The translations under genes and the position numbers were made by a program. Below the pieces are notes generated by a model that was not told where the DNA came from, ran no database searches, and saw only the letters and a list, made by a program, of their open reading frames with translations. 64,000 nt of DNA from Engraulis encrasicolus (lineage: Eukaryota > Chordata > Actinopteri > Clupeiformes > Engraulidae): NCBI RefSeq assembly GCF_034702125.1, contig NC_085860.1:15300723-15364722 (forward strand), in the 5' to 3' direction. This document shows, piece by piece, positions 33,901-48,900 of the stretch; the first letter of the stretch is position 1; every line of letters begins with the position of its first letter.

Positions 33901-36900
33901 AAAAAGACCTGTAAAGAAGAAAATAACAGTTCTCTGCAAATCGGGGTGAAGTGCATATTATGCAGCTTTGGCTTTAATCTGAGGGCATTTAATTTCTCGG
34001 TAGCAGGCTAGAAAGATGGTGGTAGTAGGCGAGTTTGCTTGCTGGCGCTGGGGGTGTTCACACCTGATGGTTTCTCTAAACTGGACAATTATTTTATAAT
34101 GACTATTAAAAGTTTCTGGCTTCAAAGTCATTGAAAATGTACAGTATTTGCAGACTTAGTTTCAGAGATCAGATGGAGAGTTATTTTTACACTGCAGTAT
34201 GGCTCCTACAGTATGCTTTGCATATGGCATCTCCTGCCAATTGTCAGTTACTAAATCAGCATATAAGCTGTGAAAAATGGGAATTCTGTTTCTCCCAAGT
34301 GTTTTTTTGTGCCTGCTAATCCAATTTACTGTCCCCCGACCAACCCCCACTGCCTACTAGGCGGAGGACTTTTAGGTAGACTTGAAATGTCTGTGTGAAT
34401 GTGTTTTGACTGTTTTATAAGGCCCTCAGCAGACATTGGGACATGACCTCACTGCTTCAGTAATTTGTAATGTGTGCAAGTATAACCCATTGTCAGGTTT
34501 CCCATAGATTTTTTTTAGTTCGTTATCCATGTACCTGCCAACCAGGCTCCAGACGGGGGTTTAAATTTGACTTGTGGTGTTACATTTGCCAAGGCCCTTG
34601 TTCATTTTTGCCTGCTGTTGTGTTTCGGTTCACTGGGCGTTTTTGCATCTAGAGTAGACTTCGGTGTTGATATTCAGACCTACCTCTGTCTTACACTATT
34701 GTGTGGGAGAATGCATGGAACCTAGTGATAATGAAAATGTTATAATGTTGTCATTATGTTCGCAATGGAGCATGGTCTCGTTGGGCTGTGCCAATTTCCA
34801 TGACGTCTCATCAGTAGTGTGCCTGAGGCTATATGAGTATTTCAAGTGTTTAGCTGCACAGTACTGCGACGGCTGTACTGCAGGCGATCATTCCCTGGCT
34901 TCTCCGTATCCAATTAAGACAAACATCTGATTGCAGATGTCCTGCAGCATTGCCAGATGGAAAATGTTCAGGTGAAAACTATCGTACCAAACCCCCCAAA
35001 TTATCGGGTTTTAAATTTTTTCTATTGGGAGGGAATTATTGTGCACAAGCCAAATGGTTAAAGGGACAGTTTGGTCAATTTCAACATGCAGTTGTATTGC
35101 TCACGCTACCCTTGACTTGTCAGTACCTGGTGATGCCACATTTTTCGGCTCAGCCCTTTCCGAGATATGAGCAATTCTAATGGGGGCAGCGTTTGTTTAC
35201 ATTTTTAAAAAATGAAACATAGGCCAACTCCAAATATTTTCCCAAAAGGTACTGCTGTTTGCTAGTTGTCTGCTGATGTTTTATAACCTTTTGGATGTTT
35301 TTGGGAATAAATAAAAATGTTTTTTTGAAATGTAAACAAAGAGCTGCCCCCATTACAATGACCACGATCTCGGAAACGGCTGAAGAAGAAGAAAAAAAAA
35401 TCTCAGGCACTGACAAGTCCAGGGTAGTGTGAGCATTACAACTGCATGTTGAAATTGACCAAACTGTCCCTTTAAGTCAACTGAAAGAAAACTCTGAAAT
35501 TATCGTACACCATGTTGTTTTTTGGGTCGTACAGAGGACAAAATTATGGTACAAACAAATATGATCATTATCGTACATCTGGCAACATTGGACTGCGTTT
35601 CTCGAAAGCATAGTTGCTAGTCAGTTAGTAACTTCGGTAGTTGCCAATGGAAAATTGCATTGTGAACAACAAGGTAGCAAACGTAGTTAGCGACTATGGT
35701 TTTGAGAAATGCTGCCCTGATGTCCTGTGACAGACTGTCCTCTCTTCTCTTCTCGCCACACCAGCTCCAGAAGGCGGTGAAGAAGGCGTCTCGTCGGGAG
35801 CAGCTGCAGCGGGAGGAGGCGGAGCAGAAGAGGCTGCGGAAGGTGCTGGAGCTCCAGTTCCTCCTGGACCGGCTCGGGGAGGACGCCGTGCGGCAGGAGC
35901 TCCTGCAGGGGGCGGGGGGGCCCTCGCTGCTCACGGAGGGGGACCTCACCGCCCTGGACGAGTTCTACAAGCTGGTAGGGCCGGAACGGGACCAAACCAT
36001 CAGGTGAGAACTATACAGAGCGGTACAGTACTCAGGGTAATGCTTAGCGGTACAGTACTCAGGGTGATGCTTAGCGGTACTCCACGCAGGGCAATGCATA
36101 GCGGTACTCCACGCTGGGTAATGCATAGCTGTATTCCACTCAGTAGGGCTGTAACGATATTGTATCGAATCAAGAACTCGTAACGCGCAGAGTCACACTA
36201 CTGTATCGTGATGTAAGAATGCAGAACGGCCGAACGGGACCAAACCATCAGATGAGGGCAGGACTATAAGTTAAACTGTTTTCATCACTAGCCAATTTAG
36301 CCGGTAGATACACTAAGCCTTTACTAGCCACACATACACTTACTACCAGTCAACGTGGCTGGATGAGTTCTAGAAGTTGGTGGGGCCGGAACGGGACCAA
36401 ACCATCAGGTGAGCACGATGCAAAGCGGTACAGTAGTACTCTGCCCTACAATTTCAGAACGCAGTATAATTCAAAATGCCAAACTGAGAAAAAAGGCTTT
36501 AAGGTTTCCTTTCTGTCCACGCGACTGTGTTGGAGGTAAAGTGGTGATGACACTTCCATATAATACTTTTTTATGGTGAAAATTTATGCACACAAGAAAA
36601 AAGCAAAAAAAACAACATTCTCATTACTTTTTAGCTGAAAAATCATTATACTGCGCTCTGTTGTGGTATTACTGTCTACACCAAAACCACGGTGTCAATG
36701 GAGAAGTGCAGTATAATTCGCATTATACTGCGTTCTTGGCTAGTACCACGTAACCTCCTAAAACCAAAAAGCGCAGTATAATCAGTTTTTTGCGTTTTTT
36801 CCTGAAACAGGACCAAGTTGGGCCAAAAAATTTTAACACAAGAAAAAGAAGGTATTTTAAAGCCAATTTCCGGTCTAAACCCATTTTCGACCATTTTCAA

Positions 36901-39900
36901 GATACTGCGTTCTGATATTGTAGGGCAGTACTGTAGCCGACTGCTGCCCTGCTTCACACAGCACAGCAAGGTGTCCACAGGGTAGCTAGAAGTTAACTTT
37001 TTTTCATCACAAGCCAATTTGGCTAGTAGATGCCATGTCCTACTAACCACACATGCACATACTATCAGTCAACGTGGCTCAATGTGGACAGTTTGCCGGA
37101 GTTAATTTAGAGCCCTGAATGAGGGTAATGCAAAGCGGTATTCCATTGAAGCTGGCTGTCCTGCTTCGCACAGCACTGCAAGGCATCCACAAAGTAGCTC
37201 TCTGCACACTTGGGAAAGGAGTGGACTTTGGATCCCTTTATTGTATACAAATAAAGTGTATAACGCATGGACTGGGCTTTTAGTCTGGTTATACAATCTA
37301 CCAGCTGTTAAAAGCCCTATGTGACCTTTGCCCTGACTTCTGTTTTTGTCCTATATGACCCATGATTTTTATTGAATGTTAAAAACAAAATGTGGCTTCA
37401 CAAACGTCACAGTTGCATTTCCTGTTTAAGAGGCCTGGTACAAATATGTTGCCAACATTGCCAAAAGTCACATTTGTTTCTTTCTCTCTCTGACCTATTT
37501 CCCCTGTCCCTTTTCAGAATATTCTGTTGTCTAAACTACAGCGCTAAATGTCATCAGTACTTTTCTTGGAGGGAAAAAAAAGTGTAGCTTCATCCCGTAA
37601 TGAACAGTCTTTTATCAGAACAGTTTGCCCTGTTATCTGCAGTCACATGGCCCTTTGACCTGGATGTGAGTAACAGCCTACTATTAAAGGCCTCTGAATT
37701 TGTATAGCTGGTTGGACGAGTCAAGTTCATGGTGAGGTGATTGGTGCATCAGGTGACTCGCCTCTTGCTGCTTTTTTCTTTTCTTTTTTCTTTTTCTTAA
37801 AGATCCCTAATACAACTTTTACAGTTTACATTCAAACGGGCGTATTTAATTGACTCTAGGGTTAGGCATGAACTTAGCAATTTGTGCAAATTCTGTCTTC
37901 AGTGCTTCCGTTTCGACAGTTTAGCAAGTTTAGGGATGGTTACACACAGCATCACAGAGGGCCGCGTATACTGTTGGGCAGTTCTTTACCAGTCCGAGGC
38001 TTGACGCTGTCACTGACACTGAAGTATCATTTCTCTGCTTTATTAAACTAAAAGCGGAAACGTCTCCTTGTTTGTGTTTATTGTTAAATAAAGCTGTGAG
38101 TTGCTGCTGATGTTATGTTTTTTATTTTATTTTCTTGTCTTCCAGGTTGACTGACCAGTATCATGAGGCATCTCAGCACTTATGGGAACTATTGGAGGGC
38201 AAGGACAAAGCTGTGGCAGGAACCACATGTAGGTCGCACAAGCAAGCGAGCTTTACTTCATACAGCATTTACCAAACTTCATTATTTGCACTTCATTGTT
38301 TTTCCTATTGTTGGTAGTCATCAGTAATTAGGGTAGAAATCAGTGTAATAAGATAGAAGGCAAATCTGTGTTCTGTACCGGGCCGGGGCTGAAGTAGGGT
38401 CTGTCACTGAAAACATGGCATTTCACATTGTGGTGAAACCTCCCCACTCGCCTGTTTTGTGTGCAATCGCCCACCAGCTGCTTTAACATGTTAACTGTAA
38501 CGTGAAGCATTTGGCTGGTGGAAGGTGCACTGTGCATTGCCACCCCTGTGAAGTACAGTACTGGAGGAGGAGGTTGAGGGCAGAGATTACTTTCAGTAGG
38601 CTCAGAGAAGTGATGTCATTGTGCGATCAGATCAGCAGCTGCTCGCCATGGCAACTGGCCCCAGACCAGTAGGGACAACGGCACCAGTGTTGACTGTTAC
38701 ATCACATGTGTGCACTCATGAACTAGTAAATTAATTGGTTGGCCAACAAATCCAATTCATTAGCGCTGAACATGTAGTCGTTTATTTATTATTCAAGCTT
38801 TGCCTTTGTGGCTTTGGGTGCGAGAATTACGAAGCAATGAGGGTATCTCGTTCATTTTAAAACGAACATGGATTCCTTGGAGGGCACTCTAATTCAGATG
38901 AAATACTCCTGTGATGCAATCCAATCCTAAATTGGTTACTATAAACACCCTAAATATTGTAACTGTCCCTAACTATTACGACATTCACAAAGTAGGATTT
39001 GATGTTTGCCTGAAGGTTTTGCCACTGCTCCGTAATCTTTAAGACTTGGAGCAATTCCGTAATATGCAATGTTAATCAAATTATTCAAGTCTCTTCCCAT
39101 CGGCATGACTATCAGTTTATTTTATGGCAATAATCTCAGATTTATTAGCACCCTGCTGCAGTGCATTCTAGAAGTATTGAGGTTGTAAAGATTAGCATAT
39201 TGCATGTGGTAAGGCATTGATTTTTGCTAGGTTATGGTCAGGGCAAAGTGGTATGAAGGCTTCTTGGGCTTCTCGGTCAGGGCAGGGCGGTGCACTACAC
39301 TACAGTGCTGTGTGTGATGGCTATGGAGGCTAAAGGCGGCGGCTGCTGCTGCTGATGCTGCTGCTGCTGGTGGTGGTGCTGACTGACTCAGCATTAGGGC
39401 AGTGTGCCAGGACCCGGTGCTCTGCTCTGCTCAGTGGCCTGGCCTGGCCGGACCAGCACAGCACAGCAGATCAGATCAGCAGGAAACGGACCTGCTTTGC
39501 TTATTAAGCATCTATTCATGAGGGCTGTGCAGGTATTTACTGTATGCATTTTTTTAGACTGCGAGATGTCTGCTTCACTCTATTGAAACAGCCACTGTCC
39601 TAGAGTTCTAGAACCATACAGTAGTTGCAGGACTATTTTGGATTACTCTAGAGTATTTGTGAAATTAAGACTGGGAAAACGAATGAGCTTTTGCTGCAAG
39701 CGCCACGATGTACCAAGTTCGTATAGCCAAAAAAACAAAACAAAACATTTTTCTTGGACAAGAAGGCCAGTGGGCAGACTCTAACACCATTAGCAGCATT
39801 TTGGCGGTGTCTGAGGAGTGTTTTGCAGTAGAAAAGCTCCCGGCATAGAGCATTTCAGTGACCTGAAATGGCCTGGCCAAGTTTGGGCTCGTCCCTCTCC

Positions 39901-42900
39901 TCATATCCCCCCGTTGACACTCGTTCCCCAGGGGCGCCCCCTAGGCAGCAGGTGGTGGTGGTGGTGGTGGTGGTGGCGGTGGTGGTGGTCGTGGTGGCCG
40001 CGCCAACGCAGGGCTCAGAATATAAATACATATTGGAGGCTGGACGCATCAGCGCAGCTATGCCTTACCCGACTGGAATGTGCTGACCGGCTCAGAGCAG
40101 CCGTTGCCCCGCGCTGCCACAGTCACAGCCGTGGGGTTTTGATGACAAATTGAGTTACCTTTTGAGGCCTGCGAAATGCCTCCTTTTAAAAACCCATTTG
40201 GTGAGTTTAATTAAACGGCTATAATTGAGTTGGCCCTTGTTGTGTTCATTTGGAATATGCTCACAATTGGTGTGGTTGGCCGCGCAGACCTCTTAAATTA
40301 CATTCATTTGTTGGGGGTAATCCTTGGAATAAGCCAGACCTGAAGGAACCTTCTCTACCTTGTTTTGCACAGCTTTTAACTGAAGTGTCTGTCACTCTTC
40401 AAAATGGAGTGCAGACTTAAAAAATGTGTTCCAATGTATAAAATGTACTTGAAGAGAATTGTTCATTTACTAGCCAAGGTGGTGGAACATTAGTTGGTAT
40501 TAGAAACATGAGGCTATCATCTTTGAAAATACTATGTACTGTTTGATTATTTAAATACATGAAAGCCCCACAAAAAATGAAAAGAAACCATCTTCATTCA
40601 AAAGAAAGTTACAAATTACTTCAACAGTACAAAATCTTAATCTGGTTGTCAAGGTGGGTGCCTTAACGCTACATTTCTGTGAGAAACCCTACATAAATGC
40701 TGAACATGTTAATTGTATAATATGAAGAATTGCCCTTCAGTCCTTCCATAGCTCATTTGTGCCGTGACATGCACGCTTATGCTGTACTAGGGGAGATTAG
40801 TAAACCATCAACACCCGACAGCAATTTGACTGTTGAGCAGTTTCTACCTAATTGCATTCCCAAATTGGTGCAAGATCCAAATGACAAAGCCACACGGTGT
40901 ATCTGCATTGCTCCAACCATTGCCGTTAGCCAAGTTATGCGTAACGGCCAAAATGTCTTGGCGTGCCGTTTTAATGCTGTATAGCCCAATTATTTCTCAC
41001 TTTCGCCCGTGTCTGGACCTGCTGTCACAGGCAGTTATCACTGAGTTTTGTTTAATGGCCAGCGTGGCTGCCAGTAGTTTTGTGCAGTCTGTAAGTCCTC
41101 AATGCACAGAGCAGCAAGTTTTTACTGGCTTGGGCTGGGACTGAGCCATCACGGGGTTAATCCACAGGCTATTTGGCTTGCACTGAACTCGCCAGCTCAA
41201 TTCTAAACCCTCCATTATGCATTTTAACTAGCATTATCTTGAGTGTAGACCAGATACGACATACACGGCCCAAGTAGCTTGCTGTACAAATAGCTTTAGA
41301 CTCTCAATCATGTATACGAGTAATGCCGGTGTAGGGCTCAATTAAAAGCATTGTCATTATTGCAGTACACGAGCAAAACTGCAGTGCGCAGTGCCGTGTC
41401 AGGACTGCGATAGATGGGCAAAAGTGCAGTGTTTGTGTATTTCCATTGGAGAGTGTTTTTTTCTTTGTGTGAGAAACAATTCACACATCACTTCACACAG
41501 TCCTGGGGTTGTTCATTTGTCTTAACCATTTTGAAATTTAGACAAGATTTAGGAAGAGTAATTTATGGCCAGTGGCTCATTTAATATTCGAGTGTCTCAA
41601 ACCTTGTTCAGTGCACAAACATTTTATTCACAAGGATAATCGTTTTCATGGTACTGAGACTAATGCTGAACGTGAGCCAAAAACATAGCTGGCTAGGTGA
41701 GCCATATAAAAAGTGAATGTGCTTCCACATGCACTACAGTAAAGCAAGAGGTGCATTATTGTACCTCGTCGGTGCTTGGCACTAGCTGGTAGAGAATGGC
41801 TCGACTAAAGCGCGTAGGCGGAACGGCAGCATAATTGGATTCCCAGATATTTGGCCTTTCATACCTCACACCCTCCATTGGTACAAAAAATGTGACACAC
41901 CTACCAGTAGAATATATATAGTAGTCATGGCTAAGCATAGAGGTATTTTTCGCTCCACAATCTATTAATGCCATATTTGGACCAAAATTCTGCGCTGATT
42001 TTGAACAAAGGCTTGAGTGTGCCTCAACGCGTTTAAAGGGGAAATAAATTGATGGGCAGTGTGTATGGGGTTTCAGTGTTTCCCATACATTGAGGAAACT
42101 ATGGCGGCCCGCCATAGTTTAAATTTGGCCGCCATAGTTTCTGAAAATGTAAATAATTTTTTTTTTTTTTTTTTTTAGTATTTCCGTTTTTGTTAAAAAC
42201 GATTTGAATTACGATTTCCTTCGCATTTTCCTCCTGGAGTAAATACATCCTATAGAGAAAACCACAAGTGCTTGAAAGAGAGAGGGATCAAAAGCCTTGT
42301 CAAGTTGTTGTAGTTAACTAGGGTTTGGGAGCAATACAAAAAAACCTTCAGAGAAGGGACAGTTGGGATGAGTGTACTAACACTCCACAGGCTTTGTTTT
42401 ACAGTTGTAATGAGTTAGGTGACAGGCCTTCATTGACAAGGCAGAGGAGACATCGGGCTGCATATAGAAATTAATGTGTAATGAATGTGAATATAGACAT
42501 AAATGTGTAATATGTTGTTCAGCCCTTTTAATGGGAGGAATTTTGAAAAACTGGCCCTGTGACCAGCACCCCTCATGTAGAATGTGTACGCCTATGTGTG
42601 TGTGGGCAAAAGCCTACCCTCTTAGACCCTTTTTGTTTATGCGTTAACAATTTCACAGCAATCTTAAATTCTTATCTCTGCTCCTATTTTATTGTTATTA
42701 TTTTTTTCATAACATAGACCCATGCATGTGTATTATGTAGCCTTATTTTTCAAAATATAAATGGCTGAAATGTAGGCGTAGGCCTATAGTTTCTCCATGC
42801 GCCAATGTCATACTGTACTCATTGTTTTGCCATTTTGCATTTACACTGCGAAAAAAAATCCCGGCTGCCCCCATAGTTTCCAAAATTTCTGTGGGAAACA

Positions 42901-45900
42901 CTGGGTTTTATGGGTCATTTCCTTTGACTTGGCTATGCCATTTCTTGGAAGATGTGAGCATGTCTGTTGTCTCCTAATGTGATTCCCATTTCCCCTGTTC
43001 TCCACCAGACAAAGCCCTTAAGGACACCCTGGAGCGGGTGATGCAGAGCGGTTATTTCGACACGGCACAGAACAACCACCAGAACGGAGTTTGCAGCGCG
43101 CAGGAGGAGGAAGAGGAGGAGGAGCCCGTGGCGGTGGTTGTGGAGTCATCGGAAACGGAGGAGCAGGCTGGAGACACAGGTGAGACAGTGAGCATGCATG
43201 GGGCAGCCATGGTGTGTTGTTGAGGGACGTATTCCAAGAAACTGGTGCAATAGTAAACCATGTTAAGTTAACCGGGAGTTAGTGGTAAAACGTATAATAG
43301 TGGCGCCTGGATTCCTCATTTGTTACCTGAATGACAGGTTAACCGGTTTACCACTTCCTGTAGGTGAACTTGGCCAGGTTTATCTGTTAACCAGCTTCTT
43401 GGAATACCCACCAGAGTGTTATGCATTTATTTGCGTACATTTTTGGTGGTAGTTTTTAAGCTTCTTAAATATGATCTACTGTTATTCTCAGAGGGCGAGC
43501 TGGTGGAAGAGTATGCAGAGCCTATAGCAGTGGAGGCAACAGAGGTGGGTTTGCAGTACGCCAATGTCCCATTCTTCATCAATCTTTATATCAATATGTC
43601 ATGAAATATTCATTAACTTAATGTTTGTGTTGTACTTGCAGTTTGTAAACAGACAGTTCATTCCAGAGAGCACGTACAGCAACAGCACTCAAGAGCAAGC
43701 AGAAGAGTGGAGTTCTGAATCAGAGGTATGCCCATCCATCTGCCCAGTTCATTTCCCTTTTCCACAGACCTCTTGGGCAATCTGCTCTGGGACCAGAAGA
43801 GTTTTTCATGATTGTGTTGCCACATCGGGAGTACTAAGAAAGCGATGCAATAGCAAACCAGCTTACGGTTACGCTTGTGAGCCCGTCTGTTGTTAGCAAG
43901 GCAACCTGCAGGCTATGGATGCGTTCCAATATGTGCCCTTGTGTCCTCCACTTGTGCTTCTGGCCTCGTACCAGGAAGTAATGCGTTGTGATGACATCAC
44001 TGACAACAGCATTATATTTCAATATATCGCAAAAGCTCAATTGTAAAGTCATTTTCTCATTTGCAAACTGGATGGTGAATGAAGAATAGTCCCCCAAAAA
44101 TTGTTGTTGCTAGACTGACAGTGGGGAAACTTGCTTTCTCCACGGAGGCGGGGCATCAGTAAAACATGAGGCCACAAGCACAAGTGGAGGACCCAAGGTC
44201 GCATATTGGAATGCACTCTGTTAGTTGAGGGATACATTTTGTTAACGTTAAGGAAGTAGTACACCTATGTCCTTGGAATATACCCCCTCTGATGAAATCA
44301 GAGATTCTTTAAATATAGAGATATGCCAACATAATAGGTTTCTATGGGCACCTAACATGACCAGGTTCCGGTCTGCCTAAAGGGGCGTGTCATAATGCTC
44401 CTAGCATTGAATAGAACAGTCCTTAGGTCTGCCTAAAGGGGGATTTCCCCCCCCAATAATACAACCCGGAAACAATGGGCCAATGGAACCTCTCTCTCTA
44501 CTCTCTCTGGATGAAATCCCTTGGTATTTGTAGGTGGTGAGTTCACTGCAGCAGCAGCCGCCAGCGCCAGTGCCCGTGCCTGTTCCCGTGCAGACGGCGC
44601 CCCCTCCCGTGGTGAGCGAACCCCATCCAATGACATCGGTGACCCCCACGCCCGCCCCGGACCCCGTGCTGCGCAAGCAGGCCGTACAGGACCTCATGGC
44701 ACAGATGCAGGGGCCCTACAACTTCATGCAGGTAAGAGTAACAAGCAGCTGAGGGGTAAACTTAACCTGGTTTCTTAGTAAAGAGGTAAATCATCTAATA
44801 GAATAGTCCTCATGTTAAGAAAATTAGGACTCCAGGCTCCATTATTAGTTATTATTACCAGCTTCTTAGTGTAGGCCCCAGGCAGTGGCTCAAACGGTTG
44901 GGCACTGCACTGTTACACCAGGGACCTGGGTTCCGTTCCAGACCCCCCTACTGTCCTAAGAAAGGCGAAAAAGCCCTCAAAAATGTTTTAAAAAAAGATC
45001 AACGGACAGATGAAGTGAGGCAGTTACCTGTTAGTCTTGGTAGATCTACTGGTTGCGCTGTTTTTAGTGCTTTTAATCTCAACAGATGTTTTGAGTCCTG
45101 CTACCAATTTTCTTCCTCAAATTTGAGCACACGCATCAATTTCAACTCCTCAAAATTACTGAGCCCCTCTGCGATCAGACAATTGTGAAATGCATGCGGT
45201 GTGAAAAGTAAAAAATGTTAACTTGGCCCGAAAAGCGCAGCAGCAGCTATTTTGAATGAGGGAGGTGTATATTCCATTGTCACTGTTTGTTTATGCGCTG
45301 GCTGATGCAGGAAGTAATAATGCCATATAACAAGGGGCTGCTCTGCACTGGACGCTGACATGATTTGGCTAAATGTCCGCGTTTTCCCTCTCCAGGACTC
45401 CATGCTGGAGTTTGATGGCCCTCCCATCGACCCTGCCATTGTGTCGGCACAGCCCATGAAGCCTGCCCAGACCATGGACATGCCCCAGATGGTCTGCTCC
45501 CCAGGTTGGTGTTGCAGCACAGGCTGACTGAGAATAGGGATGCACTGATGCACATTGTTTCACTTCCGATCCTGATGCCTAAATCTTGATGTCTACCGAT
45601 ACGACTTGTGTAGATATCGGAACCTGACGCTAATACAGGATCGGATCGGCCCCATCCCTAATTGATAAAGATATGGTCATTCATCCAGGTCATGTTATTC
45701 AAAGAGCAAAGAATTAAGTTGTAAGGACCAGGGCCCGGTTGCACAAAACACCTTAAGTTTTCTCCCTTAAGTGTGACCCTTAAGGGCTCATTTTCCCTTA
45801 GCTAAGGGATCTACTTAAGGGGGTTGCACAGAATGCCTTAAGTCCTTCCCTTAGGTAAGGGAAAGCCCTAAGGGATTTACTACAGTAAAGAGGAGTTTAC

Positions 45901-48900
45901 AACGGTAGAATTCTATTGTTTCCAAGGAAACTTTTTAAGTCATTCTTGAATATTCTTCTCAAAACATCGTTAACCATTCTGTAGCTATTTATCTATAGGC
46001 CTAAACATGGACAATGGTAAGGCTAGAAAGCCAAACTGGTCAGAGGAGGAGAAAGTGGTATTATTAGAGGAATTTAACAAAAGAAAAAACATAATAAAAA
46101 GCAAATTCAACCCTCAAATAACGGCCGCGAAGAAGCAGCAACAATGGGAAGAGATCACCGCGACCTAAACTGTGCTCCAACAGTTGTGTGCGTGCATAGG
46201 CTATGTGTTTGAGTGGTTCAAAGTGTGATTGTGTGCTCTGATCGTCGCATTGTTGCGGTTGAAATGACATCTTCTTGCATGCATAGCCTACATGAGCCGG
46301 GTGCTTGGGATATCGCAGGCAGCACCTGACCCAGCATAGCGTTGTTCGCAACATGTGCCCCGCCCGCCTCTCTTCACCGGAGCCACTCCGCGCTCCGCGA
46401 CCTCCCTCTTTACAAATTAAGCACCGCTCCAAACGTTCTCCTCTCTTCTCTTAGCAGACGTGGGCTCTACTCCCCATGCATTATTTTGTATTTGTGATAT
46501 CATTCCATTTATCTTTAGTTTCTTCCGCGTTGTTTTGGAAGTGTCAAGCGGTAATGCGAATTTGTAATAGGCTATGGCGCAAGCACTGGAGAAGTGTCGT
46601 GTGTCTCCTGCATTTTCGAGCTCCTAAAACAACTCCCAAACAACTCCAGTGTCATAATTAACACAGCGAGGATCATTGATCATTGTCATCTTCATGCATG
46701 TTAGCAAAATAAATGTGGGGTTTGAGGGCAATAAAAACATTTGGTGATGGTGGGACAATGGACGAGACTGTGAGGGAGGAAATTAATGAATGGGCTACCC
46801 CGCGGCCATAACTTCATCCGAGAATCTTCACAATGAGGAAACACTGAATATACGCACATATTCGAGTAAAAATGAGACGTTTTGTTATGAGGACTTGATG
46901 TTATAGGTCTAATGAAGTGCCACCCAAAAATGTTCTGGCCCATCCAAAGCTGATTTTCTGGCGCCGTGCCTGGCGCAATCATCAGCTGCAAGACGGCAGG
47001 GAGAGCACAACTCCTGTAGCATGGTCCAATTCGAGACGGTCGGATAGGCCTAATTCATATATGGATTGTCTATTAAATCTATAATTAATAATTAACGGTT
47101 CGTCGGTAAGCGTGCCTATCCATTGGGTTCTCCCGGTCGCGGAAAACTCTTATTTGAATCCGTTGATCACGTTGCTGAATGTGCATAAACTCGGCCATGT
47201 CTGACTTAAGGCGACGATATCGGTCCCTCAGATATTTTCCCTTAACTTGGTTGTTAAGGTCTTTTGTGCAACGATTTTAAAGAACTTTAAGGGATTTCTT
47301 AACTTTAAGGGAAACTCTTAAATATTTAAGGGGAAACCCTTAAGGAAAACTTAAGGGGAAATTTTAAGGGTGTTTGTGCAACTGACTTTCACTTAGGGGA
47401 CCCTTAACTCAGACTTTAAGGGAAATACTTAACTTAAGGTGTTTTGTGCAACCGGGCCCTGGACTTAATCACCAAGAAGTCGATCTGCTTCCTATTGAAA
47501 CATTACTTTACTTTTAGGATATTGATTGTGATATTTATAGTTTCTTGTGTTTTTTTTATTTCTATATCTAGTTCATCCAGACGCATGCCTTGCACAGCCC
47601 AGCCCTGTTCCTGTACAGCCTGAACCAACACAAGTGAGTAGAGCACAGATGACTAAGCCTAATGAGGTGGTTTCGAAACCAAGCAATAGCTACACTATAT
47701 TCTTTTTTGCAAATGTAGGTTATCTATCAGAAATGTAAGTTTTGATTGAAAACGAGCACCAGTATCTCAGTATTTAACATGGTCTGTCCTTATACCTCAT
47801 CCAGGTTCCATTGGTCGCTCCCTCACCAGAGGCCTTCTCTACGCCGTCCCCCCACCCCCCCATGTACCAGCCCCCCCACCCAGCAGACCCACGACCACAG
47901 CCCGAAGCCATCGACCCCATCCAGGTAGAAAAAAAACAAACAAGAAGAAAAATATTACTTTTTGGAAATTTTTCAGTTCTACTCTGAACATTAGGTGCGT
48001 TTGCGATCTCTAGAATGGCACACTGCTTGATTGCGAATGTGCTTATATTCATCTGTGAAGCATCTCTTGCAATTTTGTATTTCTCCTTTATTTATGCAAG
48101 GCATAAAAGATTAAGACATATAAACATGCAGGACATAACTATGCAGACATAACAAATATGTAGGAAACCAAAACATGCAAGTAAGGCAAGCAGAGCTCAG
48201 CTCAGAGAAATGGCAGGCCATTTGCACACAATACCAGGCAACCAAAATGCACAAAGCTCAGCAAGAAAAGCAGGACAAAAACATAGCATACAGGGCAACA
48301 AGATGGATTCAGGTTCAAGCGCATATGGCAACAAGAGATTCAGGTTCAAGCACACATGAAGGCAGTCAGGGAAGAAATAGAATGGTTTGATCAGCAGAAA
48401 TAGTCAAGTGTGCTTTATTGTCAAAAATCTATGTAACAGGGTTGGCACAGAAGTTTGAAATTGCGTTCGGCCACTGATGTGCCCTTTTATGTGTCCCCCC
48501 CAGGCCTCCATGTCCCTGTCAACAGAGCAGCCCCCTCCCTCCTCCGCCCTACCCGCCGCCACCCAGACGCAAGTGTTCCAGCCTAGCTCCAAGCCCCTGC
48601 ACAGCAGTGGCATCAACGTCAACGCCGCACCATTCCAGTCCATGCAGACGGTAGGTGGACGCACTTGACCTCATAGCCATCTATGGTGGTTTACACGTGT
48701 GATGCAGCATTCATAGAAAACGTTCATTCTGCAACACACTGTTCAATGGTCATAGAAAAAAAACTGTGTAGGAGACACTTGGAAATATACAATACTGTAT
48801 ATTTTCAGCACTGTCAAGTGGTTGCCAATGAGTAATTAATGGAAAATACAACAAGGAATGATCAAATGTCTCTGATCGGTTAAATATTTAGGAGTCATCC

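Noticed and set aside
41756..42115. 119-codon minus-strand frame in CAPRIN1 intron 5
   Set aside because: No recognisable domain, overlaps the end of a hAT-like element, and lies inside an intron of a well-supported gene on the other strand.
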